A stretch of DNA of 64,000 nt, from contig NZ_RJJE01000017.1 of NCBI RefSeq assembly GCF_003721565.1, positions 1,538,636-1,602,635 of the forward strand, written 5' to 3'. The notes below the pieces were generated by a model, which did no database searches, had not been told where the DNA came from, and saw only the letters and a list, made by a program, of their open reading frames with translations. This stretch comes from Rufibacter immobilis (GTDB taxonomy: Bacteria > Bacteroidota > Bacteroidia > Cytophagales > Hymenobacteraceae). The position numbers and the translations under genes were made by a program. This document shows, piece by piece, positions 1-9,523 of the stretch. Within the stretch, counting starts at the first letter, position 1, and every line of letters begins with the position of its first letter.

Positions 1-369
1 GGTCTCCACTTCCTTCTCGGGCCGGTCGGCCAGGAAACCGGGCAGGCAGACGTTCTCCAGTGCCGTGAACTCGGGCAACAGATTGTGGAATTGGAAGATA
101 AAGCCAATGTTGCGGTTTCTGAAACGGGCCACTTCTTTGTTGCTCATGCCAGATATTTTCTGCCCGTGCAGGTACACCTCACCGGCATCTGGAGAGTCCA
201 AAGTGCCCAACAGGTGCAGGAGCGTGCTCTTGCCGGCCCCAGAGGCGCCTACAATGGAGACAACCTCGGCCTCGCCAATGATGAGGTCAATGCCTTTCAG
301 GACCGGAAGCTTTCCGTATGATTTATGCAGCCCGCGGGCCTCCAACAAAACTGGTTTCTCTATACTCAT
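1..369 (-). CDS. lolD: LolD-like ABC transporter ATP-binding protein (partial)
   Basis: The first 123 codons of an ABC ATPase that runs off the left edge of the window. The start is the ATG at 369 on the minus strand ([19 protein letters not shown]). A Walker A loop (GASGAGKST) is followed by a Q-loop region reading [16 protein letters not shown], which is typical of the LolD/MacB group of ATPases that power lipoprotein release from the inner membrane or peptide export. Signature and Walker B motifs lie outside the window. LolD is the likeliest role, given the Q-loop and the many lipoproteins nearby, but a MacB-type exporter ATPase is possible. Confidence 0.8.
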   Translation of the reverse strand, partial: MSIEKPVLLEARGLHKSYGKLPVLKGIDLIIGEAEVVSIVGASGAGKSTLLHLLGTLDSPDAGEVYLHGQKISGMSNKEVARFRNRNIGFIFQFHNLLPEFTALENVCLPGFLADRPEKEVET

Positions 370-461
370 GGGTACTACAAAAGAAGCGGGAACCGGCGGC
401 ATTTGCAAATCAAGTGCGCCCGTGCTGTCAACGGCAACCCCACCAGAAAGTTGTATCGGCT

Positions 462-500
462 TGTTTTGAGCCTAATTCAGGAAAAAGAGCCGCTAAACGG
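462..500. repeat. Dispersed palindromic element, copy 1 (degenerate)
   Basis: The right half is intact (GGAAAAAGAGCCGCTAAACGG); the left half is decayed but alignable (TTTTGAGCC). It lies in the divergent gap between the lolD-like gene and sucC, so it cannot act as a terminator for either gene. Confidence 0.65.
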
Positions 501-576
501 AACAGACCAGTTCATGCCGTAGCAACTGATTTTTGCCCCTGCTTACTATAAGGAGTCTTTCCGTTGGGTACCTACG

Positions 577-616
577 GCGTTTAGGGGCTCTTTTTCTGGA
601 AACAGGCCAAAACCGC
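577..616. repeat. Dispersed palindromic element, copy 2 (degenerate right half)
   Basis: An intact left half (GCGTTTAGGGGCTC, T5) is followed by a decayed right half (GGAAACAGGCCAAAACCGC). It is the second copy in the same 399-base divergent gap; apart from the two copies and the sucC promoter nothing else was seen there. Confidence 0.7.
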
Positions 617-710
617 TTCTTCTATTGTTCAGGCTAAACCGGAGGTTCGCTTAAAAACCGCTTTTAATTAGGCGCGCTGGGCACGGAACGGGCCACATCT
701 TGGCCGCTGC

Positions 711-741
711 TTTGAAAAGTTAGCCGTATACTGTACTTTCG
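711..741 (+). promoter_or_regulatory. Bacteroidota-type promoter of sucC
   Basis: TTTG at 711-714, a 19-base spacer, then TACTTTCG at 734-741. This fits the phylum consensus TTTG-N19-TAnnTTTG with one change. It predicts a start site near 745 and a leader of about 24 bases before the sucC ATG. Confidence 0.7.
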
Positions 742-768
742 TGCACCTAAAAACATCAACCTAACCTC

Positions 769-1965
769 ATGAATATACACGAGTACCAGGCGAAAGACAT
801 TCTGAAACGCTACGGCGTTAGAATTCAGGAAGGCATCGTGGCGGAAACCCCTGAAGAGGCGGTAGCCGCTGCCAAGCGTTTAACCGAGGAAACCGGCACT
901 GGCTGGCACGTAATCAAAGCCCAGATTCATGCGGGCGGCCGTGGTAAAGGCGGCGGGGTGAAATTGGCCAAAAACCTGGAGCAGGTGAAAGAACTGGCTG
1001 GTCAAATCATTGGCATGCAGCTGGTGACGCACCAGACCGGCCCCGAAGGCAAAAAAGTAAACAAAGTGCTTGTGGCGCAGGATGTATACTATCCCGGCGA
1101 CTCTGAGCCGAAAGAATTTTACCTGTCTATCCTGTTGGACAGAGCCAAAGGTCAGAACGTGATCATGGCCTCTACCGAGGGTGGTATGGACATTGAAGAA
1201 GTGGCGGAGCACACGCCAGACAAAATCTTCAAAGAGTGGATTGACCCAGCCGTTGGCCTGCAAGGCTTCCAGGCCCGTAAGATCGCGTTCGCGTTCGGGT
1301 TAGAGGGCGAGGCATTCAAGGAGATGGTGAAATTCGTGACCAACCTCTATAAGGCGTATCTGGACACTGACGCTTCTATGTTTGAGATCAACCCTGTGCT
1401 GAAGACCTCAGACAACAAAATCCTGGCTGTTGACGGGAAAGTGGACCTGGACGACAACGCCCTGTTCCGCCACAAAGACCTGGCCGACCTGCGCGACCTG
1501 GCCGAGGAAGATCCTTTGGAAGTGGAAGCCAGCAAAAGCAACCTGAACTACGTGAAGCTGGACGGTAACGTGGGTTGTATGGTGAACGGTGCCGGTCTGG
1601 CCATGGCCACCATGGACATCATCAAGCTTTCCGGCGGTGAGCCTGCTAACTTCCTGGACGTAGGAGGTGGAGCCAACGCGCAGACCGTAGAAGCCGGTTT
1701 CCGTCTCATTCTGCAAGACCCTAACGTGAAAGCCATCCTGATCAACATCTTCGGGGGTATTGTGCGTTGCGACCGCGTTGCCAACGGGGTGGTAGAGGCT
1801 TACAAGAACATAGGCACCATCAACGTTCCAATCATTGTGCGTCTGCAAGGTACCAACGCCGAGGAAGGTGCCCGTATCATTGACGAATCTGGCCTGAAAG
1901 TATTCTCTGCCGTGGCTCTGAAAGAAGCTGCCCAGAAAGTGAAAGACGTGCTGGCTACTGCCTAA
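769..1965 (+). CDS. sucC: Succinyl-CoA synthetase beta subunit (ADP-forming)
   Basis: 398 residues, the normal length for SucC. It begins [17 protein letters not shown], the hallmark start of the family, and continues with an ATP-grasp domain ([14 protein letters not shown]) and a C-terminal CoA-ligase domain containing [10 protein letters not shown]. With the alpha subunit SucD it interconverts succinyl-CoA and succinate with substrate-level phosphorylation in the TCA cycle. sucD is not adjacent: sucC stands alone between its own promoter and a strong terminator, so the two subunits must be expressed from separate loci. Split sucC/sucD loci are, as far as I know, common in Bacteroidota. No Shine-Dalgarno sequence precedes the ATG. 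Confidence 0.97.
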   Translation: MNIHEYQAKDILKRYGVRIQEGIVAETPEEAVAAAKRLTEETGTGWHVIKAQIHAGGRGKGGGVKLAKNLEQVKELAGQIIGMQLVTHQTGPEGKKVNKVLVAQDVYYPGDSEPKEFYLSILLDRAKGQNVIMASTEGGMDIEEVAEHTPDKIFKEWIDPAVGLQGFQARKIAFAFGLEGEAFKEMVKFVTNLYKAYLDTDASMFEINPVLKTSDNKILAVDGKVDLDDNALFRHKDLADLRDLAEEDPLEVEASKSNLNYVKLDGNVGCMVNGAGLAMATMDIIKLSGGEPANFLDVGGGANAQTVEAGFRLILQDPNVKAILINIFGGIVRCDRVANGVVEAYKNIGTINVPIIVRLQGTNAEEGARIIDESGLKVFSAVALKEAAQKVKDVLATA

Positions 1966-1988
1966 GTGTTTTTTGCTTATCAATAACT

Positions 1989-2027
1989 AAGAAGGCCTCT
2001 CCTACCACAGGAGAGGCCTTCTTGTTT
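1989..2027 (+). terminator. Rho-independent terminator of sucC
   Basis: Perfect 14-base arms (1989-2002 and 2010-2023), a 7-base loop, then a short T-rich stretch. It lies 24 bases after the sucC stop. It is unrelated to the dispersed palindrome. Confidence 0.85.
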
Positions 2028-2182
2028 TAGGCTTTTTTGGAAATCTGATGAAAAGGTAAGATATACTTGTTCCCTTTAATTTCAGATTTCTCTAGCAACA
2101 TAAGGTAAACCAAAGAAATTTAGTATTTTGATACGTGTTTTTCTACGGCAGCCAAAACCAGAAAGCGCATCATCTTTCCCTG

Positions 2183-3508
2183 ATGTTCATGCCCCTCACC
2201 GAAGACCAGATTACCCAGTTAGCCCCAGATGCGGCCTCTGTGAAGGCGGGTCAGCAGTTGGCCACCACCAGCAAATGGGTGAGCAAGGCCATCCATGAGA
2301 AAGCCATGTGGGGCAACTGCCAGGGCAGCGGCAAGAATCCCTACCGCACCATGGTGGACTTGCAGAAAATTGCCTTCAAATGCTCCTGCCCCAGCCGCAA
2401 ATTCCCCTGCAAGCACGGCTTGGGCCTGCTGTACCTCTATGCTCGCGCCTCAAGTGACTTCACTACCGCCGCTGCCCTGGAACCTGATGTAGAGGAATGG
2501 GTGAGCAAACGGGCGGCCAAGGCCGATGCCAAAGAACCCAAAGAAGAAACGGCCGCCCCAAAGAAAACAGACGCCAAAGGCCAGGAGAAGCGCGCCGAGG
2601 AACGGGAAAAGAAAGTGTCTGCCGGGCTGGAGGAACTGCGGGTGTGGCTCAGAGACCTAGTCCGGAACGGGATTCACCAAATCCCCTCGGTCTCTCCTTC
2701 GTTTTACCGCACCATAGCAGCCCGCATGGTAGATGCCCAGGTGCCCGCCATGGCCAATGCTTTGAACCGTTTACACCAACTGCCTTATCACCAAGACGGG
2801 TGGCAAAAACCTTTCCTCCGAAGAATCTCTTCGTTGTATCTGTTATCAGAAGCCTACCAATACCTGCCCCACGTCCCGGTACCGCTCCAGACCGATATAA
2901 AGACATTGATTGGCTGGAACACGCCCAAAGAGCAGGTGCTGCAACAGGAAGGAATTTTAGATGCCTGGCTGGTGCTGAGTCGGGAACTGGAGGAGGAAGA
3001 CCGCTTGACCACCGAGCACATTTGGCTGGTGGGCCAGCAGCACCAGCGCTTTGCCCTGCTTCTGAATTTCTACCCCATGGGCCAAGTGCCGCAGTTCGCG
3101 TTGGTAGTGGGTACTACCATCACGGCAGAATTGGTCTATTATCCTTCGGCTTATCCGTTGAGGGCTTTGGTGAAAGGACAACAGGGCCTGCAACCTTCTA
3201 CCCTTCCTTCGGCAGAGCCGGATTTCAACTCTGTCCTGAACCAGGTAGCCCACGCGCTGGCCCTCCAGCCTTTCCTGGAACAGCTTCCGTTTTTAGTATC
3301 CGAAGTTAAAGTGGTGCACCAAAAAGAGAAATGGTACCTGGTGGACCAGCACCAGCATCGTCTGCCCCTCCTGAACCCTGAGGTGGAGGGCTGGCGGGTT
3401 TTAGCGACCTCGGCCGCAGCGCCGTTTACCGCTTTCATTATTTATACTCCGGATGGGGTTACCCTGCGGGCGTATTGGGTGCAACAACAATTTTACCCCC
3501 TCCCCTAA
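2183..3508 (+). CDS. SWIM zinc-finger protein, first gene of the MoxR/VWA operon
   Basis: About 441 residues from the ATG at 2183; the ATG at 2189 (MPLTEDQITQLAPDA) is equally likely, and the longer frame from 2135 has no family support. Residues about 70-95 carry the SWIM motif CxCx(n)CxH (CSCPSRKFPCKHGLGLL), expected to bind zinc and mediate protein or DNA contacts. A charged Ala/Lys/Glu-rich linker follows (about residues 110-150), then a long helical C-terminal part with no motif I recognise. The stop lies 2 bases before the next ATG, so it is translationally linked to the DUF5691 gene. SWIM proteins are known to co-occur with MoxR and VWA genes; the actual role is unknown. Confidence 0.88.
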   Translation: MFMPLTEDQITQLAPDAASVKAGQQLATTSKWVSKAIHEKAMWGNCQGSGKNPYRTMVDLQKIAFKCSCPSRKFPCKHGLGLLYLYARASSDFTTAAALEPDVEEWVSKRAAKADAKEPKEETAAPKKTDAKGQEKRAEEREKKVSAGLEELRVWLRDLVRNGIHQIPSVSPSFYRTIAARMVDAQVPAMANALNRLHQLPYHQDGWQKPFLRRISSLYLLSEAYQYLPHVPVPLQTDIKTLIGWNTPKEQVLQQEGILDAWLVLSRELEEEDRLTTEHIWLVGQQHQRFALLLNFYPMGQVPQFALVVGTTITAELVYYPSAYPLRALVKGQQGLQPSTLPSAEPDFNSVLNQVAHALALQPFLEQLPFLVSEVKVVHQKEKWYLVDQHQHRLPLLNPEVEGWRVLATSAAAPFTAFIIYTPDGVTLRAYWVQQQFYPLP

Positions 3509-3510
3509 CC

Positions 3511-4980
3511 ATGGAAGCCGACCTCATCAAAGCCGCCATGCTGGGCACCAGCCAGTACGTGCCGTCCCAGCTTTCGCCCTTGGCAAAGGAATTACAGCAA
3601 ACCCTTGGCCCTACCAATGAAGACAAAGAAGATGCGTACCTGAAATTGACGGCGGGATTCTTTCTTGTTTCTGAGGCTGGCCAGCAGTTGCCTGAACTGA
3701 CGGTGCAGCTCCCTTCGCCCCCCGCTGAAACAAGGCTTTATATCACAACAGAAGCCAATGCGTTGCTCCGGCAATTCCTTCGGCATAAAGAAGACAACCT
3801 TCTGGAGTACTTCTTGTTCAGATGCGTGGCCGCGCAAAAGACTGTTTTACCAGAGATTCTGCCAGAGGTGCTTTCTATGGCCGTGGAGAAAAAAGCCCGG
3901 CAAGAGGCGCTGCTACAAATTAGTGGGCACCGCGGGCAATGGTTGGCACAGCTAAACCCTGCCTGGCAGACGTTGGTGGCCCCGGAGGAAGAAAACGTGT
4001 GGGAAACAGGCACCTGGGAGCAGCGCAAACGCTATTTCAAAAACCTTCGTGCCCGCCAACCCGAGCAGGCGCTCACCTTATTGCATAACCACCTGCAGGA
4101 GGAAAACACCAACGCCCGGGCAGAACTTCTGGAACTGCTGTACCCCAATCTTTCCCTAAACGATGAACCGTTTCTCACCTCCCTTTTAACAGATAAGAGC
4201 CAGAAAGTAAAGCAAGTTGTCTATCAATTATTACTGCAACTGCCGCAATCACGGTTGAACCAACTGGTGCAGGCGTATGTAAAAGCGGCGGTACAGGTGA
4301 AAGAAGAACGGGTGCTGCTGCTGGCCAAGCGGAAGGTGTTCAATATCCATCCAGACGTTCCTGTGCCGGAAGAACTGTTTGCCGCCGGCTTTGAAAAAAC
4401 CAGCAGTCAGAAAAACGTAGATGACGCTGAATATTGGGTTTCTCAGGCCATGGCCTACGTAGAGCCTGAATTCTGGCAAAACTCCTTCGGCTTGTCTTTA
4501 GTGGAAACGGTTCAGCTTTGGGCCAACCATGCCTCCAAACCTCTTTTCCTGCCCAGTTTGGTTCAGAGTGCCGTCAGGTACCAGCACAGAGAACTTGCCC
4601 AAACGCTGCTTTCCAAAAAAGAAGTGACGGGCATGGAACTGCTACAGGTACTTCCAGTGGCAGAAAGATTTACCTATGCAGATAGGTTTCTGGAGGAGAA
4701 CCCGGCCTTGTACCTGCACTTTCTGCTGGACGACACCTACGCCCCCATTCCCACCAAACTCAACCAACGGCTTCTACAGCAATTTGCTTTGAAACCTTAC
4801 GCCCTCACGCAGCAGCAGTACCAGCGCTGGGCATTGCAGATGGAAGCTACCATGTTGCCGGTGCTGCAGCAATACGCCCAACAAGAATACCAGGAGTACC
4901 AGATGCGGTTTTTCAGGAATGTCTGCGCAGACATGGCCCGCGTCCTGCACACCAAAGAACAACTAAACGCCTTGCTTTAA
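3511..4980 (+). CDS. DUF5691 family protein
   Basis: 489 residues. I place the start at the ATG at 3511 (MEADLIKAAMLGTSQ), 2 bases after the preceding stop; the open frame extends upstream to 3475 but would overlap the SWIM gene without conserved sequence. The protein is almost wholly helical, Leu/Gln-rich and without signal peptide or membrane segment, reminiscent of a HEAT-like scaffold. The opening LIKAAMLGT is the recognisable family feature. The function is unknown. Its fixed place between SWIM and MoxR genes suggests it is an adaptor or substrate-handling partner of the ATPase. Confidence 0.85.
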   Translation: MEADLIKAAMLGTSQYVPSQLSPLAKELQQTLGPTNEDKEDAYLKLTAGFFLVSEAGQQLPELTVQLPSPPAETRLYITTEANALLRQFLRHKEDNLLEYFLFRCVAAQKTVLPEILPEVLSMAVEKKARQEALLQISGHRGQWLAQLNPAWQTLVAPEEENVWETGTWEQRKRYFKNLRARQPEQALTLLHNHLQEENTNARAELLELLYPNLSLNDEPFLTSLLTDKSQKVKQVVYQLLLQLPQSRLNQLVQAYVKAAVQVKEERVLLLAKRKVFNIHPDVPVPEELFAAGFEKTSSQKNVDDAEYWVSQAMAYVEPEFWQNSFGLSLVETVQLWANHASKPLFLPSLVQSAVRYQHRELAQTLLSKKEVTGMELLQVLPVAERFTYADRFLEENPALYLHFLLDDTYAPIPTKLNQRLLQQFALKPYALTQQQYQRWALQMEATMLPVLQQYAQQEYQEYQMRFFRNVCADMARVLHTKEQLNALL

Positions 4981-4983
4981 CCT

Positions 4984-6063
4984 ATGTCAACCGTCTTACG
5001 CCAACACGCCGAACAGCAGTTTTCCCAGGAACTGGAAGAACTCAAAAAACAAGACCCACACAAAATCCCCCAAAACTGGCAGCTTTCGCCGCAGGCGGTG
5101 GTTTCTTACCTCATGGGCGACAAACTCAACAATGGGTTCCAGCTCACTCCAAAATACATTGGCAACCGGCGCCTCATGGAGATAGCCGTCGCGACCCTCA
5201 CCACCGACCGGGCCCTGCTGCTGTACGGCTTACCTGGCACAGCCAAATCCTGGGTTTCTGAGCATCTGGCCGCCGCCATTTCTGGAGATTCCACACTTTT
5301 AGTACAAGGCACGGCCGGAACCGGCGAGGAAGCCATACGGTACGGCTGGAACTACGCCCGCCTGCTCTCTACCGGCCCCACCCCAGAAGCCTTGGTGGAA
5401 ACACCCATGATGCGGGCCATGAAAGCAGGTAAAATTGCCCGGGTAGAGGAACTCACCCGCATTGGCTCAGATGTGCAGGATTCACTCATTACCATTCTCT
5501 CAGAAAAGTCATTGCCCGTTCCCGAGTTGAATACAGAAGTGCAGGCGGTCACCGGGTTCAACGTCATCGCCACGGCCAATAATCGGGATAAAGGCGTGAA
5601 CGAGTTGTCCAGTGCCTTAAAGCGGCGCTTCAATACCGTCATTTTACCCGTGCCAGATTCTATGGAAGAGGAAGTGGAGATTGTGCAGCAACGGGTAAAA
5701 TCCTTCAGTCAGCACATGGCGCTCCCCATAGAAAAACCCATCACCGAAGAGATTCGCCGCATTGTGACTATTTTCCGGGAGCTCCGGAGCGGGGTATCCA
5801 TGGACGGCAAAAACAAACTGAAGTCCCCTTCCGGTACGTTGAGCACCGCTGAGGCCATCTCTGTGATGAACAGTGGCCTGTCCCTTTCCCACCACTTCGG
5901 CGACGGAAGTTTAACCGCGCATGATTTGGCCTCTGGAGTGTTGGGGGCCGTGGTGAAAGACCCGGTACAGGATAAAATTGTGTGGCAGGAATACTTGGAA
6001 ACGGTGGTAAAACAGCGTGAGGGTTGGAAAGACCTATACCGTTCCTGCCGCGACATGATGTAA
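4984..6063 (+). CDS. MoxR-family AAA+ ATPase
   Basis: 359 residues. Walker A GLPGTAKS is at residues 82-89, a Walker B-equivalent segment is GKIARVEELTR, sensor 1 is VIATANNRD and the arginine-finger segment is LSSALKRRFN. A C-terminal lid (about 230-355) completes a MoxR/RavA-like module. Such ATPases act as chaperones that remodel or activate partner complexes and are usually encoded beside VWA proteins, as here. The second Walker B acidic residue sits in VEELTR rather than a classic DE pair. It is cytoplasmic, with 3 bases to the upstream gene and 6 to the downstream gene. Confidence 0.93.
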   Translation: MSTVLRQHAEQQFSQELEELKKQDPHKIPQNWQLSPQAVVSYLMGDKLNNGFQLTPKYIGNRRLMEIAVATLTTDRALLLYGLPGTAKSWVSEHLAAAISGDSTLLVQGTAGTGEEAIRYGWNYARLLSTGPTPEALVETPMMRAMKAGKIARVEELTRIGSDVQDSLITILSEKSLPVPELNTEVQAVTGFNVIATANNRDKGVNELSSALKRRFNTVILPVPDSMEEEVEIVQQRVKSFSQHMALPIEKPITEEIRRIVTIFRELRSGVSMDGKNKLKSPSGTLSTAEAISVMNSGLSLSHHFGDGSLTAHDLASGVLGAVVKDPVQDKIVWQEYLETVVKQREGWKDLYRSCRDMM

Positions 6064-6069
6064 GCAGGT

Positions 6070-8280
6070 ATGGCGGTTCACGTTTTAGGCATTCGGCATC
6101 ATGGCCCTGGCTCGGCGCGGCACGTGCGGCACGCTTTGGAGGAACTCAGGCCAGATATTATATTGATTGAAGGCCCACCCGAAGGGGAGGAACTGGTGCG
6201 CTGGGCCACGCACGCAGAGATGTCGCCCCCGGTAGCTTTGCTGGTGTACCGACCAGAGGCTCCGCAACAGGCGGTGTTTTACCCCTTTGCCGTCTTCTCC
6301 CCGGAGTGGCAGGCCATTCAGTACGGCCTGGAGCACAAGCTCCCCATTCGGTTCATTGACATGCCCCTGTCGCACAAATTCGCGTTGCAGGAAGAAGCGG
6401 CCAAGGCCGAAGCCGAAGATGCTCCTCTTGTAGAGGAAATCCACCACAACCCACTCCAGTACCTGGCGCAGATTGCCGGGTATGAAGACGCCGAGGTTTG
6501 GTGGGAGCAGCAGGTGGAGTTGAGCCAGAGTTCAGTAGAAACGTTTCAGGCCATCGCGGAGGGCATGCAGGCGCTGCGCGAAAATTATCCTGAGCCTAAA
6601 AACCAGGTGGAGGAAATCAGGGAGGCCTTTTTGCGCCGGGGCATCAGAACCGCCCAGAAAGAGATGTTCGCGCAGATTGCCGTGGTATGCGGGGCCTGGC
6701 ATGCACCGGCCTTGCAGAGCATGCCTACCCAGAAAGCAGATGATGACCTGCTGCGCAAACTACCCAAGACCAAAGTAGAATCCACCTGGATTCCCTGGAC
6801 GTACAGCCGCCTCTCTTTTGCCAGTGGCTACGGCGCAGGCATCAACTCCCCCGGCTGGTACCAGCACCTTTGGCTCCACCCCGAAGATGACGGCACGCAA
6901 TGGTTGGTACACGTGGCCAGAGTATTCAGGCAGAACCAGCTAGATATTTCGTCGGCGCACGTGATTGAAACGCTACGGCTGGCGCATTCACTGGCGGCGC
7001 TTCGGGGGCAACCCAAAGCCAGTTTGGTGGAATTCAATGAGGCAGTGCGCACGGTTATGTGCATTGGTGATGACATTCAGTTGCAGCTTATCTGGCGGGA
7101 ACTGATTGTAGGGCACCAGATAGGAAGCATCCCGGCTGAGTCGCCGCAGGTGCCGCTGCAGCGAGACATGGAGGCCTGGCAAAAGAAACTTCGCCTCAAA
7201 CCACAGGAACAGGCGAAGATACAGTCACTGGACCTTCGGGAGGAGACTGGGCTACAGCGGAGTATACTGTTGCATAGATTGCTTGTGCTGGAGATACCGT
7301 GGGGAGAGAAACGGCAGGTATCTGGCAAAGGCACCTTCAAAGAAGAGTGGGAACTGCTCTGGAAGCCGGAGCTACATATTCTGTTGCTGGAGAAAGCTGC
7401 GTGGGGCAATACCTTAGAAGAAGCGGCCAACGCGTATCTTGCTCACCTGGCTAGTCAGGCCCAGCAACTGCCGCAAATTACGCAGTTACTGGAAGACGCC
7501 ATTCCCGCCGAATTAACCGCGGGGGTAGAAGCATTAATGAAGCGTTTGGATGAACTGGCCGCCAAGACCTCAGACGTACAGGAACTCATGCAGGCATTTC
7601 TGCCGCTGGTGCAGGTAAAACGGTACGGCAACGTCAGGAACACAGAAGCAGATACTATTCAGCTTATCCTAGACTCGCTCATGGCCCGAATTTACGCAGG
7701 TCTGCCTCCGGCCTGCACCAATCTCAATGAGGAAACCGGAGAACTCTTGGCTGGTTTGATTCTGCAACTGGACCAGGCGGTTCAGCTTCTGGAGGAAGAG
7801 GCGTACCATGCGGAGTGGTATGAGGCGCTGGAGCAGGTGCTGCACGCCCACCAGGCCAACGCGCTCATCTGCGGCACCTGTTGCAAGCTCCTGCACAGCG
7901 CAGGAATCTATGATGCCACCGCTACGGCTCTGACTTTTAGCAGCGCGCTTTCGCGAGGCAATGACCCTAGTTATGCCTCTATATGGATTGAAGGTTTCCT
8001 GAAAAACAGCGCCACTACCTTATTATTAGATGACCGCATCTGGAGCATCATAGATGACTGGTTAGCTGACCTTTCCCCAGAGACTTTTCAGGAACTCGTA
8101 CCCATCCTTCGGCGCACGTTTTCTGATTATACCGGGGCCGAGAAACGGAAACTGGCCAGCAAAGCCAAGTCCGGCGGCAGCGTGGCCCTGGTTTCTACAG
8201 AGGAAGCTGCGCTGGATGAAGACCGTGCCCGCCGCTTATTGCCTGTCTTTTATAACCTGTTAGGCCTACCGCACGCATGA
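6070..8280 (+). CDS. DUF5682 family protein
   Basis: 736 residues. It opens with VHVLGIRHHGPGSARHV and LIEGPPEGEEL, the signature of DUF5682, which resembles the TraB/ChaN-type fold in having a histidine-rich first strand followed by a conserved E-G-P. The rest is long and helical with conserved WTYSRLSFASGYGAGINSPG. There is no signal peptide or clear membrane helix. The stop overlaps the VWA start by 4 bases (ATGA). Enzymatic activity is plausible from the HH and EGP motifs but unproven; the domain is known mainly from this gene arrangement. Confidence 0.85.
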   Translation: MAVHVLGIRHHGPGSARHVRHALEELRPDIILIEGPPEGEELVRWATHAEMSPPVALLVYRPEAPQQAVFYPFAVFSPEWQAIQYGLEHKLPIRFIDMPLSHKFALQEEAAKAEAEDAPLVEEIHHNPLQYLAQIAGYEDAEVWWEQQVELSQSSVETFQAIAEGMQALRENYPEPKNQVEEIREAFLRRGIRTAQKEMFAQIAVVCGAWHAPALQSMPTQKADDDLLRKLPKTKVESTWIPWTYSRLSFASGYGAGINSPGWYQHLWLHPEDDGTQWLVHVARVFRQNQLDISSAHVIETLRLAHSLAALRGQPKASLVEFNEAVRTVMCIGDDIQLQLIWRELIVGHQIGSIPAESPQVPLQRDMEAWQKKLRLKPQEQAKIQSLDLREETGLQRSILLHRLLVLEIPWGEKRQVSGKGTFKEEWELLWKPELHILLLEKAAWGNTLEEAANAYLAHLASQAQQLPQITQLLEDAIPAELTAGVEALMKRLDELAAKTSDVQELMQAFLPLVQVKRYGNVRNTEADTIQLILDSLMARIYAGLPPACTNLNEETGELLAGLILQLDQAVQLLEEEAYHAEWYEALEQVLHAHQANALICGTCCKLLHSAGIYDATATALTFSSALSRGNDPSYASIWIEGFLKNSATTLLLDDRIWSIIDDWLADLSPETFQELVPILRRTFSDYTGAEKRKLASKAKSGGSVALVSTEEAALDEDRARRLLPVFYNLLGLPHA

Positions 8281-9425
8281 TGGAAAAAAACGAAGCCGAA
8301 AAATTGAAGCGTTGGCGCCTGGTGCTGGGCAGCGAAACCAAAGAGGAGCTGACCATGCCGTTGAGTCCGCTGGAAACCGGCATTGACAAAACCCTGGACG
8401 CCCTTTACCAGAGCGGTCCCAGAAAAGGCGGACTGGGGGCTTCTTCGCCCAACGTGGCCCGTTGGCTGGGCGATATCAGGGAGTATTTCCCCAACACGGT
8501 GGTGAAGGTATTGCAGCAAGATGCCCTCAAGCGGCTGAACCTCACCTCCATGCTGCTGGAGCCCGAGATGCTGGAAACCGTGGTGCCAGACGTGCATCTG
8601 GTAGCCAACCTCATGAGCCTGAGCCGGGTTATTCCGGCCAAAACCAAAGACACGGCCAGCCAGGTGGTGAGAAAAGTGGTGGACGAGCTTATAAAAAAAT
8701 TGGCCGCCCCTACCCAGCAGGCCATTACGGGCAGCCTCAACCGGTCCACTAGAAGCCGCAGGCCCCGGCACAATGAAATAGACTGGCCTGCTACCATCCA
8801 GAAGAACCTGAAACACTACCAGCCACAGTACCAGACCATTATCCCGGAGGTGCGCATCGGCTATGGCCGAAAACGAAGAGCCTTGAAAGACGTGGTGCTG
8901 TGCATAGACCAAAGCGGCTCCATGGGGTCCTCAGTGGTGTATTCCGGTATTTTTGGGGCGGTGATGGCTTCTATTCCGGCGGTGCAGACCAAGATGGTGG
9001 TGTTTGATACCGCCGTAGCTGACCTCACCGAAGAACTGCAAGACCCCGTGGAACTGCTCTTTGGGGTACAGTTGGGCGGCGGCACCGATATTCACGCGGC
9101 CCTCACGTACTGCCAGCAAATCATTACCCGCCCCTCAGACACAGTGCTGGTTTTAATCACGGATCTCTACGAAGGTGGCAACGAAGCCGAGATGAAGAAG
9201 ACCGCCGCACGCCTGGTAGAGGCCGGTGTGCAAGTGGTGACGTTATTGGCGCTCAATGATGACGGCGCCCCGTCTTATGACCACCGCAACGCCGAATTCT
9301 ACGCCTCTATTGGCATCCCGGTGTTTGCCTGCACCCCGGACTTGTTTCCCGACTTAATGGCGCACGCCTTGAGCAAACAGGACATTGGGCAGTGGGCGGC
9401 GGCGCAATCTATTAAGGTAACGTAG
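8277..9425 (+). CDS. VWA domain protein, MoxR partner (CoxE-like)
   Basis: 382 residues. A helical N-terminal half (about 1-200) precedes a von Willebrand A domain. The MIDAS motif DxSxS is intact (DQSGSMGSS, starting at residue 211), with the downstream Thr in GGGTDIHAAL and the Asp in LITDLYEGG, so metal binding is expected. Proteins of this type bind a target through the VWA site and are remodelled by a MoxR ATPase. It is the last gene of the operon; its start overlaps the DUF5682 stop by 4 bases and a terminator follows at 9456. Confidence 0.92.
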   Translation: MMEKNEAEKLKRWRLVLGSETKEELTMPLSPLETGIDKTLDALYQSGPRKGGLGASSPNVARWLGDIREYFPNTVVKVLQQDALKRLNLTSMLLEPEMLETVVPDVHLVANLMSLSRVIPAKTKDTASQVVRKVVDELIKKLAAPTQQAITGSLNRSTRSRRPRHNEIDWPATIQKNLKHYQPQYQTIIPEVRIGYGRKRRALKDVVLCIDQSGSMGSSVVYSGIFGAVMASIPAVQTKMVVFDTAVADLTEELQDPVELLFGVQLGGGTDIHAALTYCQQIITRPSDTVLVLITDLYEGGNEAEMKKTAARLVEAGVQVVTLLALNDDGAPSYDHRNAEFYASIGIPVFACTPDLFPDLMAHALSKQDIGQWAAAQSIKVT

Positions 9426-9455
9426 ATCCTTTGGGCCTTTTCTATGAAAATAATG

Positions 9456-9487
9456 AAAACGGGAACTATGACATTGCTCCCGTTTTT
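9456..9487. terminator. Terminator between the VWA operon and ohr (convergent)
   Basis: Arms AAAACGGGA (9456-9464) and TCCCGTTTT (9478-9486) enclose a 13-base loop. A-tract on the left and T-tract on the right make it usable from both strands, as expected between convergent genes. Confidence 0.75.
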
Positions 9488-9523
9488 ACTCAGTTTTGAC
9501 CAAGATAGGTCTAAAATGCAGGC

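Noticed and set aside
2021-2045. Possible remnant palindromic half after the sucC terminator
   Set aside because: Match limited to GTTTTAGGC plus a T-tract; not distinguishable from chance.
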